From JBDIAG01 sp963835085 (GTDB lineage: Bacteria; Actinomycetota; Actinomycetes; Actinomycetales; CAWJMD01), in NCBI GenBank assembly GCA_963835085.1, contig CAWIED010000001.1, positions 434,001 to 498,000 on the forward strand: 64,000 nt of DNA, read 5' to 3'. Shown in pieces: positions 1-7,030 of the stretch; the stretch's first letter is position 1; every line of letters starts with the position of its first letter. Below the pieces are notes generated by a model. The model saw nothing but the letters and a program-made list of their open reading frames with translations. It had not been told where the DNA came from and made no database searches. The translations under genes were made by a program, and so were the position numbers.

Positions 1-273
1 GTCGCGCTCGCCGCGTCGGAGAACAACGACGGCCTCAAGATCCTGCGCCGCAGCTACAACTACACCGACGGAATCAACGAGTTCGGTCAGCTCGATGCCG
101 GGCTGCTGTTCGTCGCCTACGTGAACGACCCGGCCCACTTCATCCGGTTGCAGACCAAGCTCGGGTCGAGCGATCTGATGAACGAGTATGTCTCCCATGT
201 GGGTTCGGGCCTCTTCGCGGTGCCTCCCACCCCGGCGCTCGGGCACTACATCGGCGAGCGTCTCTTCCGCTGA
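1..273 (+). CDS. efeB: EfeB/DyP-type heme peroxidase (deferrochelatase), C-terminal part
   Basis: This is the 3' end of a gene that starts before the window; 90 codons are readable in frame 1 before TGA. The peptide contains the C-terminal block typical of EfeB-type dye-decolourising peroxidases: ILRRSYNYTDG, then AGLLFVAYVNDP, then the helix after QTKLGSSD and a final GSGLFAVPP. EfeB is the secreted heme peroxidase of the EfeUOB iron-uptake system and is normally exported by Tat. The N-terminus, signal peptide and heme-ligand histidine lie outside the window, so activity cannot be judged. It is on the same strand as ftsZ but 604 bp upstream, with a repeat cluster between them, so co-transcription is unlikely. 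In many actinobacteria ftsQ would occupy this position. Confidence 0.88.
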   Translation, partial: VALAASENNDGLKILRRSYNYTDGINEFGQLDAGLLFVAYVNDPAHFIRLQTKLGSSDLMNEYVSHVGSGLFAVPPTPALGHYIGERLFR

Positions 274-410
274 TCTCCCGGTTCGGCCGGGGGGAGCGAG
301 CAGGGCGGCTTCGGACGGCTGGTCTGGCCCAGCGCTAGCCCAGCCCGGGAAGGCGTCGGTAGTGTCTTTGGGCGGTTTAGGTCCAGTGAGCCAGGCCCGA
401 GTCTTGATGC

Positions 411-600
411 TATGACGATGCCCCGCCCGCCGGGGCATCGTCAAAGCGCTTGATCGCGGGCGCCCAGCCCGGGTACTGGGCACCCCGTCGTCAACCCGCG
501 CGGCGGGACATCGTCAAAGCGCTTGATCGCGGACGCCCAGCCCCGGGCACTAGGCACCCGTCGACCCGCCCCACCAGACGGGGCATCGCCATAGCGCGCT
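411..600. repeat. Three-unit intergenic palindromic repeat (family I) in the efeB-ftsZ gap
   Basis: The best unit has a perfect 12-bp inverted repeat, GACGATGCCCCG (414-425) with CGGGGCATCGTC (431-442), then AAAGCGC. A direct repeat of about 54 bp at 436-490 recurs at 509-563, an offset of exactly 73 bp. A third partial unit (557-600) again has GGGGCATCG..ATAGCGC. Related palindromes occur at 16873-17046 and 46981-47023. The rest of the 274-877 gap (274-410, 601-738) shows no convincing gene. Confidence 0.8.
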
Positions 601-738
601 GCAGTGCACCGATCCCTGCGCCCTAACCTTCACGTCACTCTTGAGACTTCGAGAAATTTCAAGCCGACACGCGCGACACACCCCCGGAAATCCAACCGTT
701 GTGATTCGCCACCTCTAGCGTCGTTCTCACGCAGCAAC

Positions 739-775
739 TTGACATAACTATAACCCTCTAGTTGAGGGTCATAGT
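739..775 (+). promoter_or_regulatory. -35-like TTGACA overlapping a 29-bp dyad upstream of ftsZ
   Basis: TTGACA (739-744) is followed by a hyphenated palindrome at 747-775: ACTATAACCCTC, a 5-nt centre, then GAGGGTCATAGT. The arms match at 11 of 12 positions. This is about 100 nt before the GTG of ftsZ. No good -10 lies 16-18 bp from TTGACA, so the dyad reads better as an operator or mRNA hairpin associated with the ftsZ promoter than as a defined promoter. The role is inferred. Confidence 0.5.
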
Positions 776-877
776 CCAGGATCGGCCGACGCGTCACCGG
801 CGCGACACGCCAACCGCAGCACCCACGAACACAGCACACAGACACCGGGCAGCAGAGCAAGGAAGAGGGCAGAAACC

Positions 878-2353
878 GTGGCAGCACCCCAGAACTACCT
901 GGCGGTCATCAAGGTCGTCGGTATCGGTGGCGGCGGGGTCAACGCCGTCAACCGGATGATCGAGGTCGGCCTCAAAGGCGTCGAGTTCATCGCCATCAAC
1001 ACCGACGCGCAGGCACTCCTGATGAGCGACGCCGACGTCAAGCTCGACATCGGTCGCGAGCTCACCCGTGGCCTCGGCGCGGGCGCCGACCCCGAGGTGG
1101 GTCGCAAGGCCGCCGAAGACCACGCCAACGAGATCGAAGAGGTGATCAAGGGCGCCGACATGGTCTTCGTCACCGCGGGCGAGGGTGGTGGCACCGGCAC
1201 CGGCGGTGCGCCCGTCGTCGCCAAGATCGCGCGCACGCTCGGCGCGCTCACCATCGGCGTCGTCACCCGTCCGTTCACCTTCGAGGGCCGCCGTCGCGCC
1301 ACCTTCGCCGAGGCAGGCATCGACGGCCTCCGCGAAGAGGTCGACACCCTCATCGTCATCCCCAACGACCGGCTGCTGTCGATCAGCGATCGGGCCGTCT
1401 CGATGATGGACGCCTTCCGCGCGGCCGACCAGGTGCTGCTCTCCGGTGTGCAGGGCATCTCCGACCTGATCACCACGCCGGGCCTGATCAACGTCGACTT
1501 CGCCGACGTCAAGTCCGTCATGCAGGGTGCGGGCTCGGCCCTCATGGGCATCGGTTCCGCGCGCGGCGAAGACCGGGCGGTCCAGGCCGCCGAGATGGCG
1601 ATCAGCTCGCCGCTGCTCGAGGCCAGCATCGACGGTGCGCACGGTGTGCTGCTGTCGTTCCAGGGTGGTTCTGACCTCGGTCTGTTCGAGATCAACGAAG
1701 CCGCTCGGCTGGTGCAGGAGGCCGCCCACCCCGAGGCCAACATCATCTTCGGCACGGTCATCGACGACGCCCTGGGCGACGAGGTGCGGGTCACGGTCAT
1801 CGCCGCAGGCTTCGACGGAGGTCGTCCCAACCGGCGGCGCGACGAGCGCGAGGCGCGTGCCAGCCGCCAGGGTGGCCCGTCGGGTCATGTGGCGCCCACC
1901 GTGCCGCCCCGCCCCCAGCCCCGGCAGGAGCGCGCTGACGAGCGGCTCAGCTCGTTCACTCCCCGGGCCACCCCGGCCCCGGTGCAGCGCCCCGAGCCGG
2001 TCGTCATCCCCGAGCCGGAGCCGGTGAGCGTCGTCCACGGCGGCCACCGGGGCACCAACGGTTTCGGCGAGTACCAGGCCTACCAGCCCGAGACCCGCTC
2101 CCCGCAGCGCGAGGAGACCCGGCCGGCCCACCAGTTCGAGGAGAGCCGCCCCAGCCAGGCCCAGCCCACCTCGCCCTCGCCGTACGACTCCAACCGCACC
2201 GCCTTCAACGAGTCGCCCCGTCCTGCCTTCCACGAGTCGACTCGTGGCGAGCAGCCCAGCCGTCAGTCCCCGCCGGTCGTGTTGCCTGACGAGCGGGTTC
2301 GCGCCTACCGGCCGGCCGACGACGACCTGGATGTGCCCGACTTCCTCAAGTGA
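878..2353 (+). CDS. ftsZ: Cell division protein FtsZ
   Basis: Tubulin-like GTPase that polymerises into the cytokinetic Z-ring. The 491-residue product has the GTP-binding loop GGGTGTG at residues 103-109 and the synergy (T7) loop NVDFADVK near 205-212, which completes the neighbouring subunit's active site. A long linker rich in Pro, Arg and Gln (about 315-475) follows. The last residues, DDDLDVPDFLK, form the conserved C-terminal peptide that binds SepF and other anchors. The GTG at 878 is preceded by AGGAAGAGGG, a good ribosome-binding site. FtsZ is usually 390-490 residues, so this is at the long end because of the linker. It heads the division cluster with pgeF, yggS, sepF, yggT and divIVA. 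FtsQ, usually just upstream in actinobacteria, is absent from the window. Confidence 0.98.
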   Translation: MAAPQNYLAVIKVVGIGGGGVNAVNRMIEVGLKGVEFIAINTDAQALLMSDADVKLDIGRELTRGLGAGADPEVGRKAAEDHANEIEEVIKGADMVFVTAGEGGGTGTGGAPVVAKIARTLGALTIGVVTRPFTFEGRRRATFAEAGIDGLREEVDTLIVIPNDRLLSISDRAVSMMDAFRAADQVLLSGVQGISDLITTPGLINVDFADVKSVMQGAGSALMGIGSARGEDRAVQAAEMAISSPLLEASIDGAHGVLLSFQGGSDLGLFEINEAARLVQEAAHPEANIIFGTVIDDALGDEVRVTVIAAGFDGGRPNRRRDEREARASRQGGPSGHVAPTVPPRPQPRQERADERLSSFTPRATPAPVQRPEPVVIPEPEPVSVVHGGHRGTNGFGEYQAYQPETRSPQREETRPAHQFEESRPSQAQPTSPSPYDSNRTAFNESPRPAFHESTRGEQPSRQSPPVVLPDERVRAYRPADDDLDVPDFLK

Positions 2354-2482
2354 GTCGGGCCTGGCGCTAAGCGCCCGCCTCGACGGCGTCATTCGGTGTC
2401 GCGGGATGCGGATCGCATCTCGCGGCACCCACGGCGCGGGCACCCGGGTCGCCGGAAACCTCGATAGGTACCGTCACTACTC

Positions 2483-3286
2483 ATGACAACGACGCACGCT
2501 CGTCACCGCAGCTCTCCGACAGACCTCTTCTGGTGGTCGGGGGCCTGGCCGGTCGGCGGGCGTGCGTCGGTGCATGCGGCGCTCACCGCGCGGAATCTGC
2601 CCGGTTTCGAGGCAGATCCGGAGAGCCCGTTCGGATCGGGCAACCTCAGCGGGTCGGTGGGTGACGACCCAGCAGAGGTCGAGCGCCGCCGCGCCGCGAT
2701 CACGACCGAGGCGGGCTGCAGCCGGCTCCTCATTCCCCGGCAGGTGCACGGCAAAGACGTGGCGGTGGTCGACGCCAGCACCACCGAACCTCCCACGGCC
2801 GATGCCCTGGTCAGTGCCACGCCCAACCTCATGCTGGGTGTGCTGGTGGCCGACTGCGTACCCGTCATGCTGGTCGACCAGACCCGCGGTGTGGTGGGAG
2901 TGGCTCATGCCGGCCGGCGGGGAATGGCTGCGGGAGTGGTCACCGCCACCCTCGACGCCATGGCCGATCTCGGTGCCGACAACGTCTCGGCGGTGGTCGG
3001 GCCGTCGATCTGCGCTCGCTGTTACGAGGTGCCCGACGACCTGCGGGCGCAGGTGGCGGCTGCCGTTCCCTTCACGGCCTCGGTGAGCCGCACTGGCACC
3101 GCCTCCCTCGACATCGTGGCCGGTGTGCTCGCCCAGCTGCGTCGTCGTACTGTCCACATCCAGCTGCTGGCCGGTTGTACAGCCGAGACCCCTGAGCTCT
3201 TCTCGCATCGCGCGTCGGCAGGCAGCGCCGGACGGTTCGCCGGATATGCCTGGCAGCACCAGCCCGATGCGGACGACACGCCATGA
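2483..3286 (+). CDS. pgeF: YfiH/PgeF-family laccase-domain protein
   Basis: 267-residue member of the YfiH (COG1496) family, formerly called multicopper polyphenol oxidase. Family members are cytoplasmic zinc-dependent purine nucleoside phosphorylase/adenosine deaminase-type enzymes, and E. coli PgeF edits peptidoglycan precursors. The metal-site residues are recognisable: His89 in QVHGKD, Cys125 in VADCVPV and His142 in VAHAGRRG. The N-terminal NLSGSVGDDP block is also typical. In actinobacteria this gene nearly always follows ftsZ, as here (129 bp later). Its stop overlaps the start of yggS (ATGA), so the two are translationally coupled. A TAGGTA hexamer 12 nt before the ATG may provide an internal promoter. 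The exact reaction in this organism is inferred from the family. Confidence 0.93.
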   Translation: MTTTHARHRSSPTDLFWWSGAWPVGGRASVHAALTARNLPGFEADPESPFGSGNLSGSVGDDPAEVERRRAAITTEAGCSRLLIPRQVHGKDVAVVDASTTEPPTADALVSATPNLMLGVLVADCVPVMLVDQTRGVVGVAHAGRRGMAAGVVTATLDAMADLGADNVSAVVGPSICARCYEVPDDLRAQVAAAVPFTASVSRTGTASLDIVAGVLAQLRRRTVHIQLLAGCTAETPELFSHRASAGSAGRFAGYAWQHQPDADDTP

Positions 3287-4035
3287 CCCAGGGCACACCC
3301 TCGCCGGGCGATGCCCGTCGCGAGGAGCTGGCACACCGGTTGGCCGCGGTGCAGGCCAGGGTGGACGCCGCCTGTGCCGCCGCCGGTCGCGAGCCTGGCG
3401 ACGTCACCACGATCGTCGTCACCAAGACCTACCCGACCAGCGATATCGCGCTGCTCGCGGACTTGGGAGTACGCGAAGTGGGGGAGGCGCGTGCCGATGA
3501 AGGCCTCGCCAAGCGCACCGAGCTCAGCGGATGGCGCGGGCTCTCGGATCCGTCGCACGAGTTGCCGAGCCTCACCTGGCACGCCATCGGCCGGCTGCAG
3601 ACCAACAAGGCGTCGAAGGTGGCGGCCTGGGCCGACGCGATCCATTCCCTCGACCGGCCCAGGCTCGTGGACGTCCTCGACCGTGCCCTCGGCCACGTGG
3701 GCCGCCGCGCACTCGGGTTCGTGCAAGTGAGCCTCGACGGCGATCCCGGGCGTGGGGGAGTGCCGATCGGCGAGGTCGCACGGCTTGCCGACCGCATTGC
3801 AGAAACCGACAATCTCGACTTGGCGGGAGTGATGGCCGTCGCCCCCCTCGGACGCGACCCGGCCGAGGTCTTCGCAGCCTTGGCGGAGCTGTCCTGGGCG
3901 GTTCGCGCCGAACATCCCGATGCTGGCCTGATCTCGGCCGGAATGAGTGGAGACCTCGAACAGGCGATCGCCTATGGTGCGACACACCTGCGTGTCGGCA
4001 CTGCGGTGCTCGGATCGCGGCCTCCGCTGCAGTAG
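3283..4035 (+). CDS. yggS: YggS/PLPBP-family pyridoxal-phosphate homeostasis protein
   Basis: 250-residue single-domain fold-type III PLP protein (COG0325). It is a carrier that buffers pyridoxal phosphate and has no known catalytic turnover. The PLP lysine is Lys48 in VVTKTYP. The HAIGRLQTNK signature is present, as are the C-terminal MSGDLEQAIAYGATHLRVGTA-type blocks that hold the PLP phosphate. The ATG overlaps the pgeF stop by 4 bp, and sepF starts 62 bp downstream, so it belongs to the same cluster. It is about 20 residues longer than the E. coli protein because of a short N-terminal extension. No abnormality was seen. Confidence 0.95.
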   Translation: MTQGTPSPGDARREELAHRLAAVQARVDAACAAAGREPGDVTTIVVTKTYPTSDIALLADLGVREVGEARADEGLAKRTELSGWRGLSDPSHELPSLTWHAIGRLQTNKASKVAAWADAIHSLDRPRLVDVLDRALGHVGRRALGFVQVSLDGDPGRGGVPIGEVARLADRIAETDNLDLAGVMAVAPLGRDPAEVFAALAELSWAVRAEHPDAGLISAGMSGDLEQAIAYGATHLRVGTAVLGSRPPLQ

Positions 4036-4097
4036 CGTCCCGAATTGACAGCAGTCCAACCCGCGTGGGCGGGGCACGCACCGGAGGGTCAAGTCAG

Positions 4098-4607
4098 ATG
4101 GGCATGCATGAGGCACTGGTGTACCTCGGTCTTGCTGAAGAGAAGGAGCAGGCCGTGCGGTACGCACCGGAGACCAAGGAGATTCGCATCGACGACAATG
4201 TGGCACCACGCGTCGAGGAACGTCCACGCGAGGTGCGCGAGCCCAGCCGCCGCACTGAGGTGACCCCGCTCAAGCGGGACCGTGCCCGGGTGCCCGAGCC
4301 GCTCGACGCCGCACCCCAGGTGTCGCGCATCTCGGCTATTCACCCGGCCGCGTACAACGACGCCAAGACCATCGGCGAAGCCTTCCGCGACGGCGTGCCC
4401 GTGATCATGAACCTGACTGACATGGACGATGCGGACGCCAAGCGTCTGGTCGACTTCTCGGCCGGCCTCATCTTCGGCCTCCGGGGCTCCATCGAGCGGG
4501 TGACCGCCAAGGTGTTCCTGCTCACGCCGGCGCACGTAGAGGTCACCAACGCGACGGCGCCTGCCCCCAAGGCTGCCGCGACCGCCGGGTTCTTCAACCA
4601 GAGCTGA
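4098..4607 (+). CDS. sepF: Cell division protein SepF
   Basis: 169-residue SepF (DUF552), the membrane anchor and organiser of FtsZ filaments in actinobacteria and firmicutes. A short N-terminal stretch (MGMHEALVYLGLAEE) is the putative membrane-binding amphipathic region. A charged linker follows, then the DUF552 domain at about residues 85-155, with PVIMNLTDMDDADAKR and RLVDFSAGLIFGLRG-type motifs. I chose ATG 4098 because GGAGG lies 10 nt upstream and it restores the family N-terminus; an in-frame ATG six bases later is a weaker alternative. Context between yggS and yggT is the classical actinobacterial order. It is expected to bind the FtsZ C-terminal peptide encoded at the end of ftsZ in this window. 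Confidence 0.96.
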   Translation: MGMHEALVYLGLAEEKEQAVRYAPETKEIRIDDNVAPRVEERPREVREPSRRTEVTPLKRDRARVPEPLDAAPQVSRISAIHPAAYNDAKTIGEAFRDGVPVIMNLTDMDDADAKRLVDFSAGLIFGLRGSIERVTAKVFLLTPAHVEVTNATAPAPKAAATAGFFNQS

Positions 4608-4779
4608 GTCCTGCTCCAGACATCGGCTTCTCGTGGCCGTCGGCTACCGCCGTTCGCCCACGGCACGTACTGCTGTGCCCATACGTTGGAGTTGATGTCG
4701 TCTCTTGGCCCCCACCCCCGACCCGTGCCGTTCGCCCGACGGTGCGGGTCGCGCTATTGGTAGCAGTTAGGCTCGAATT

Positions 4780-5064
4780 GTGAATATTGTCCTCTCGGTC
4801 GTGTACTTCGCCCTGTGGATCTTCTCTTTGCTCGTCATCGCCCGGATCGTGCTGGAGATGATCCAGTCGTTCTCGCCGCACTGGCGTCCCCGCGGGGCGA
4901 TGGCCGTGGTTGCGGAGATCATCTACACGCCGACCGACCCGCCGCTGCGGGCACTCCGCCGGATCATCCCCGCGCTGCCGCTGGGAGGTATGCGACTCGA
5001 CCTCTCGCCTCTGATCCTCCTGTTGGTGGTCAGTGTTCTCATGAGGGTGGTCGTTTCCCTCTGA
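4780..5064 (+). CDS. yggT: YggT-family membrane protein
   Basis: 94-residue integral membrane protein of the YggT family (COG0762, formerly YlmG). There are two hydrophobic segments, at about residues 2-24 and 72-92. The conserved YTPTDPPLRALRRIIP loop between them is diagnostic. The bacterial function is not firmly defined; genetic context and chloroplast homologues suggest a role in envelope or division-site organisation. The GTG start has no Shine-Dalgarno sequence, but TAGGCT (4768-4773) ends 6 nt before it, the pattern of a leaderless transcript with its own promoter. It sits between sepF and divIVA. Confidence 0.93.
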   Translation: MNIVLSVVYFALWIFSLLVIARIVLEMIQSFSPHWRPRGAMAVVAEIIYTPTDPPLRALRRIIPALPLGGMRLDLSPLILLLVVSVLMRVVVSL

Positions 5065-5208
5065 TTCCTCGGCCCTAGCGTTACGCCAATCGGGTGACCC
5101 CTGGGCGTTATTGGCGATTGCTTGTCACGCCAGGTGGTAGATCGCCGTCCTGGGCATTCAGCCGACCCGGAAGATTCCGGTACGGTCTTGCGAAGAATCG
5201 TGTGTTTT

Positions 5209-5248
5209 GCAAAGAACGCGTCTGCCTTTACGCGGAGGTGTTCTTTGC
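5209..5248 (+). promoter_or_regulatory. Perfect 9-bp inverted repeat (hairpin) upstream of divIVA
   Basis: GCAAAGAAC (5209-5217) pairs with GTTCTTTGC (5240-5248), and CGCGT/ACGCG inside the loop can pair further. The element ends 45 nt before the divIVA start. It could be an operator or a leader hairpin. It is much more AT-rich than its surroundings and is unlike the other repeats of the window. A second short dyad, CGCCAAT/ATTGGCG, flanks 5085-5114 after yggT. Confidence 0.5.
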
Positions 5249-5293
5249 AGAGCCTGTGCGCGCCCCACCGGGCCCGGATGAAGAGAGCCTGCC

Positions 5294-6190
5294 GTGTCGT
5301 TGACACCCGAGGATGTCATCAGCAAGACCTTCCTGCCCACGCGCTTTGCTGAGGGCTACAACCAGGACGAGGTCGATGACTTCCTTGACGAGGTGGTCAG
5401 CACTCTGCGGGCCAAGCAGAGTGAGATCGACGAGCTGGAGGCCAAGCTCAGGGCGAGCGAGGCAGAGGTGGCCGACCTGCGGTCCCGGCCGCTCGAATCG
5501 TCCGCACCCGCGGTGCACGATGGCGTCCAGGTTCCTTTGCTCAAGCAGCGGCTGGCCCCCGATGCGGCTGCCCAGCGTTCCGACAGTCTGAACGACGCGC
5601 CGGACGAGAACGGCATGGGCGCGAACGCTGAGGATGTCTTCGGAGCACGTGAGCACGCGGTGACACCGAACTCCCTGCCTTCTGACGCTGTGCCTTCCGA
5701 CACGGTGCCTTCTGACGCTGTGCCTTCCGACACGGTGCCTTCTGACACGGTGCCTTCTGACACGGTGCCTTCTGACACCGTGCCCGATAACGCTGGACCC
5801 GAGAACGCTGGATCCGACAAGACTGTGTCCGCGAGCCCCCAGGACGCCTCGAGCCCGCGCGAGAACACTGAGGGCGCCTCGGGAGCGGCGGGCATGCTGT
5901 TCCTGGCCCAGCGGCTGCACGACGAGCACGTGCGCAACGGTGAGAACCAGCGCGACATCCTCATCGCCGAGGCGCAGGCCCGCGCGGAGCAGCTGGTCGG
6001 AGACGCCGAGGAGACCCGCACCACCACGCTGGCGACCCTGCAGATCGAGCGCGACGAGCTGCAGTCGTACATCGAGGGCCTGCGTGCCCACGAGGAGGAA
6101 TATCGCTCCCGGCTCCGCTCTTTCCTACAGGCACAGCTTTCCGATCTGGAGAGCCAGCATTCGCTCGAGCCCGACGCCGCCCCGATCTAG
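5294..6190 (+). CDS. divIVA: DivIVA/Wag31-family polar growth protein
   Basis: 298-residue DivIVA-domain protein. Residues 1-60 form the conserved lipid-binding head (SLTPEDVISKTFLPTRF...GYNQDEVDDFLDEV). A first coiled coil follows (about 30-70), then a low-complexity region, then a long coiled-coil tail from about 200 to 285 rich in Glu, Arg and Gln. In actinobacteria DivIVA/Wag31 marks poles and septa and directs apical wall growth. The GTG start is set by the family N-terminus MSLTPEDV. The linker contains seven tandem PSD(A/T)V repeats (about residues 129-163). The gene is last in the ftsZ-to-divIVA cluster but 229 bp behind yggT, so it probably has its own promoter, perhaps controlled through the upstream hairpin. 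Confidence 0.96.
   Translation: MSLTPEDVISKTFLPTRFAEGYNQDEVDDFLDEVVSTLRAKQSEIDELEAKLRASEAEVADLRSRPLESSAPAVHDGVQVPLLKQRLAPDAAAQRSDSLNDAPDENGMGANAEDVFGAREHAVTPNSLPSDAVPSDTVPSDAVPSDTVPSDTVPSDTVPSDTVPDNAGPENAGSDKTVSASPQDASSPRENTEGASGAAGMLFLAQRLHDEHVRNGENQRDILIAEAQARAEQLVGDAEETRTTTLATLQIERDELQSYIEGLRAHEEEYRSRLRSFLQAQLSDLESQHSLEPDAAPI
5678..5782 (+). repeat. In-frame 15-bp minisatellite in divIVA (7 units)
   Basis: Seven consecutive 15-bp units of the form CCTTCYGACRCBGTG each encode Pro-Ser-Asp-(Ala/Thr)-Val. The units differ by only a few substitutions, so the array is probably recent and length-variable. It lies in the flexible linker between coiled coils. Its period is a multiple of three, so copy-number change preserves the frame. 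Confidence 0.9.
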
Positions 6191-6209
6191 TCTCGCTTTC
6201 TAGATCGGG
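6181..6209 (+). terminator. Hairpin at the end of divIVA
   Basis: CCCGATCTAG (6181-6190) pairs perfectly with CTAGATCGGG (6200-6209) across a 9-nt loop. The left arm contains the divIVA stop codon. There is no U-tract, so this is a terminator-like or mRNA-stabilising hairpin rather than a classical intrinsic terminator. It runs directly into a dispersed intergenic repeat. Confidence 0.55.
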
Positions 6210-6296
6210 CGTCTGACGGCGCTGTTAGCCGCGCCTTGTCAGCCATCCCGCCCAGAAGCCGACATCGCAGCTTTTATTTGCTGGCGAGCCCCTAGG
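6203..6296. repeat. Dispersed intergenic repeat (family V), copy 1
   Basis: The segment starting GATCGGGCGTCTGACGGCG and ending TGGCGAGCCCC is closely matched at 28875-29006, which carries about 30 bp of extra sequence in the middle. The right part, GCCCAGAA...TATTT...GGCGAGCCC, is a hairpin related to 41774-41812 and 47501-47550. No coding potential was seen. Confidence 0.7.
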
Positions 6297-6424
6297 CATG
6301 GCTCGCACGAAATTCCGGATCCACCAGGGTCCTGACCGCGCATCCACCGCAGTGGCCGGGTAGCCTGCGGCTGGCAGGGGATCGTCCGTGGTCTCCTGCT
6401 CTCTCGTTGCCGAAGGAGGCAGAC

Positions 6425-7030
6425 GTGGCTCCTCCCCGCCCCCGCGCCAGCACACGAGCCGAGAGCGTGCCTGCACCGGCCACGCCGCCGGTTGCCGAGG
6501 CCGCCGCGAAGAAGACACCCGTGACCAGGATCCCAGCCAGCCGTTCAGCGGCGAGCAAGACGACCGCCAGCAAGTCAACGGCCAGCAGGTCAGCCGTCCG
6601 CAAGCAGGCAAGCGCCCAGCCGGTGGGCTCGTCCGTCGCCGGCGCCGGGCCCGCTGGTGTCCCCGAGGGCTGGACGCAGCAGGAGCTCGACGATCTGCGC
6701 CAGTCGCTGCTGGCCCACAACGCCGATCTGTCCCGCGAGATCGACGAGGTCACGGCCGAGATCGACGACCTGACCGCTGATGCTGCCACCGCTACGGGAG
6801 ACGACCAGGCCGACACCGGCTCACGCGCCTTCGAACGCGACCACGCGCTGCAGATGGTGCTCAATGCCCGCGACCTGCTCGATCAGAACCAGCGTGCGCT
6901 GGCGCGGATCGAACAAGGCCGCTTCGGCATCTGTGAGTCGTGTGGTGAACTGATCGCCAAGGGTCGGCTGCAGGCCCATCCGGGAGCGACGCTGTGCGTG
7001 TCGTGCAAGGCTAAGCGGGAGCGGCGCTGA
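6425..7030 (+). CDS. DksA/TraR-type C4 zinc-finger protein
   Basis: 201 residues. The first 75 or so are a disordered Ala/Ser/Lys/Arg-rich tail. Residues 82-165 are a helical region with an acidic coiled coil. The C-terminus is a DksA-type zinc finger with Cys170-x2-Cys173 and Cys191-x2-Cys194 (GICESCGELIAKGR..CVSCKAK). DksA/TraR proteins act on RNA polymerase through its secondary channel. Actinobacterial members of this lysine-rich type are related to the mycobacterial rRNA-regulator class, but the exact role here is unknown. I chose GTG 6425 because GGAGG lies 6 nt upstream; an in-frame TTG at 6407 has no such site. Its stop codon overlaps the probable lspA start (CTGA), which suggests coupling. 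Confidence 0.88.
   Translation: MAPPRPRASTRAESVPAPATPPVAEAAAKKTPVTRIPASRSAASKTTASKSTASRSAVRKQASAQPVGSSVAGAGPAGVPEGWTQQELDDLRQSLLAHNADLSREIDEVTAEIDDLTADAATATGDDQADTGSRAFERDHALQMVLNARDLLDQNQRALARIEQGRFGICESCGELIAKGRLQAHPGATLCVSCKAKRERR

Noticed and set aside
739..767. Complete sigma-70 promoter from TTGACA upstream of ftsZ
   Set aside because: The hexamer 17 bp downstream (TTGAGG) is not a plausible -10, and the nearby TATAAC is only 4 bp away.
794..2443. 549-residue open frame antisense to ftsZ
   Set aside because: It is a shadow of the G+C-rich codon pattern of ftsZ, with no family motif and no ribosome-binding site.
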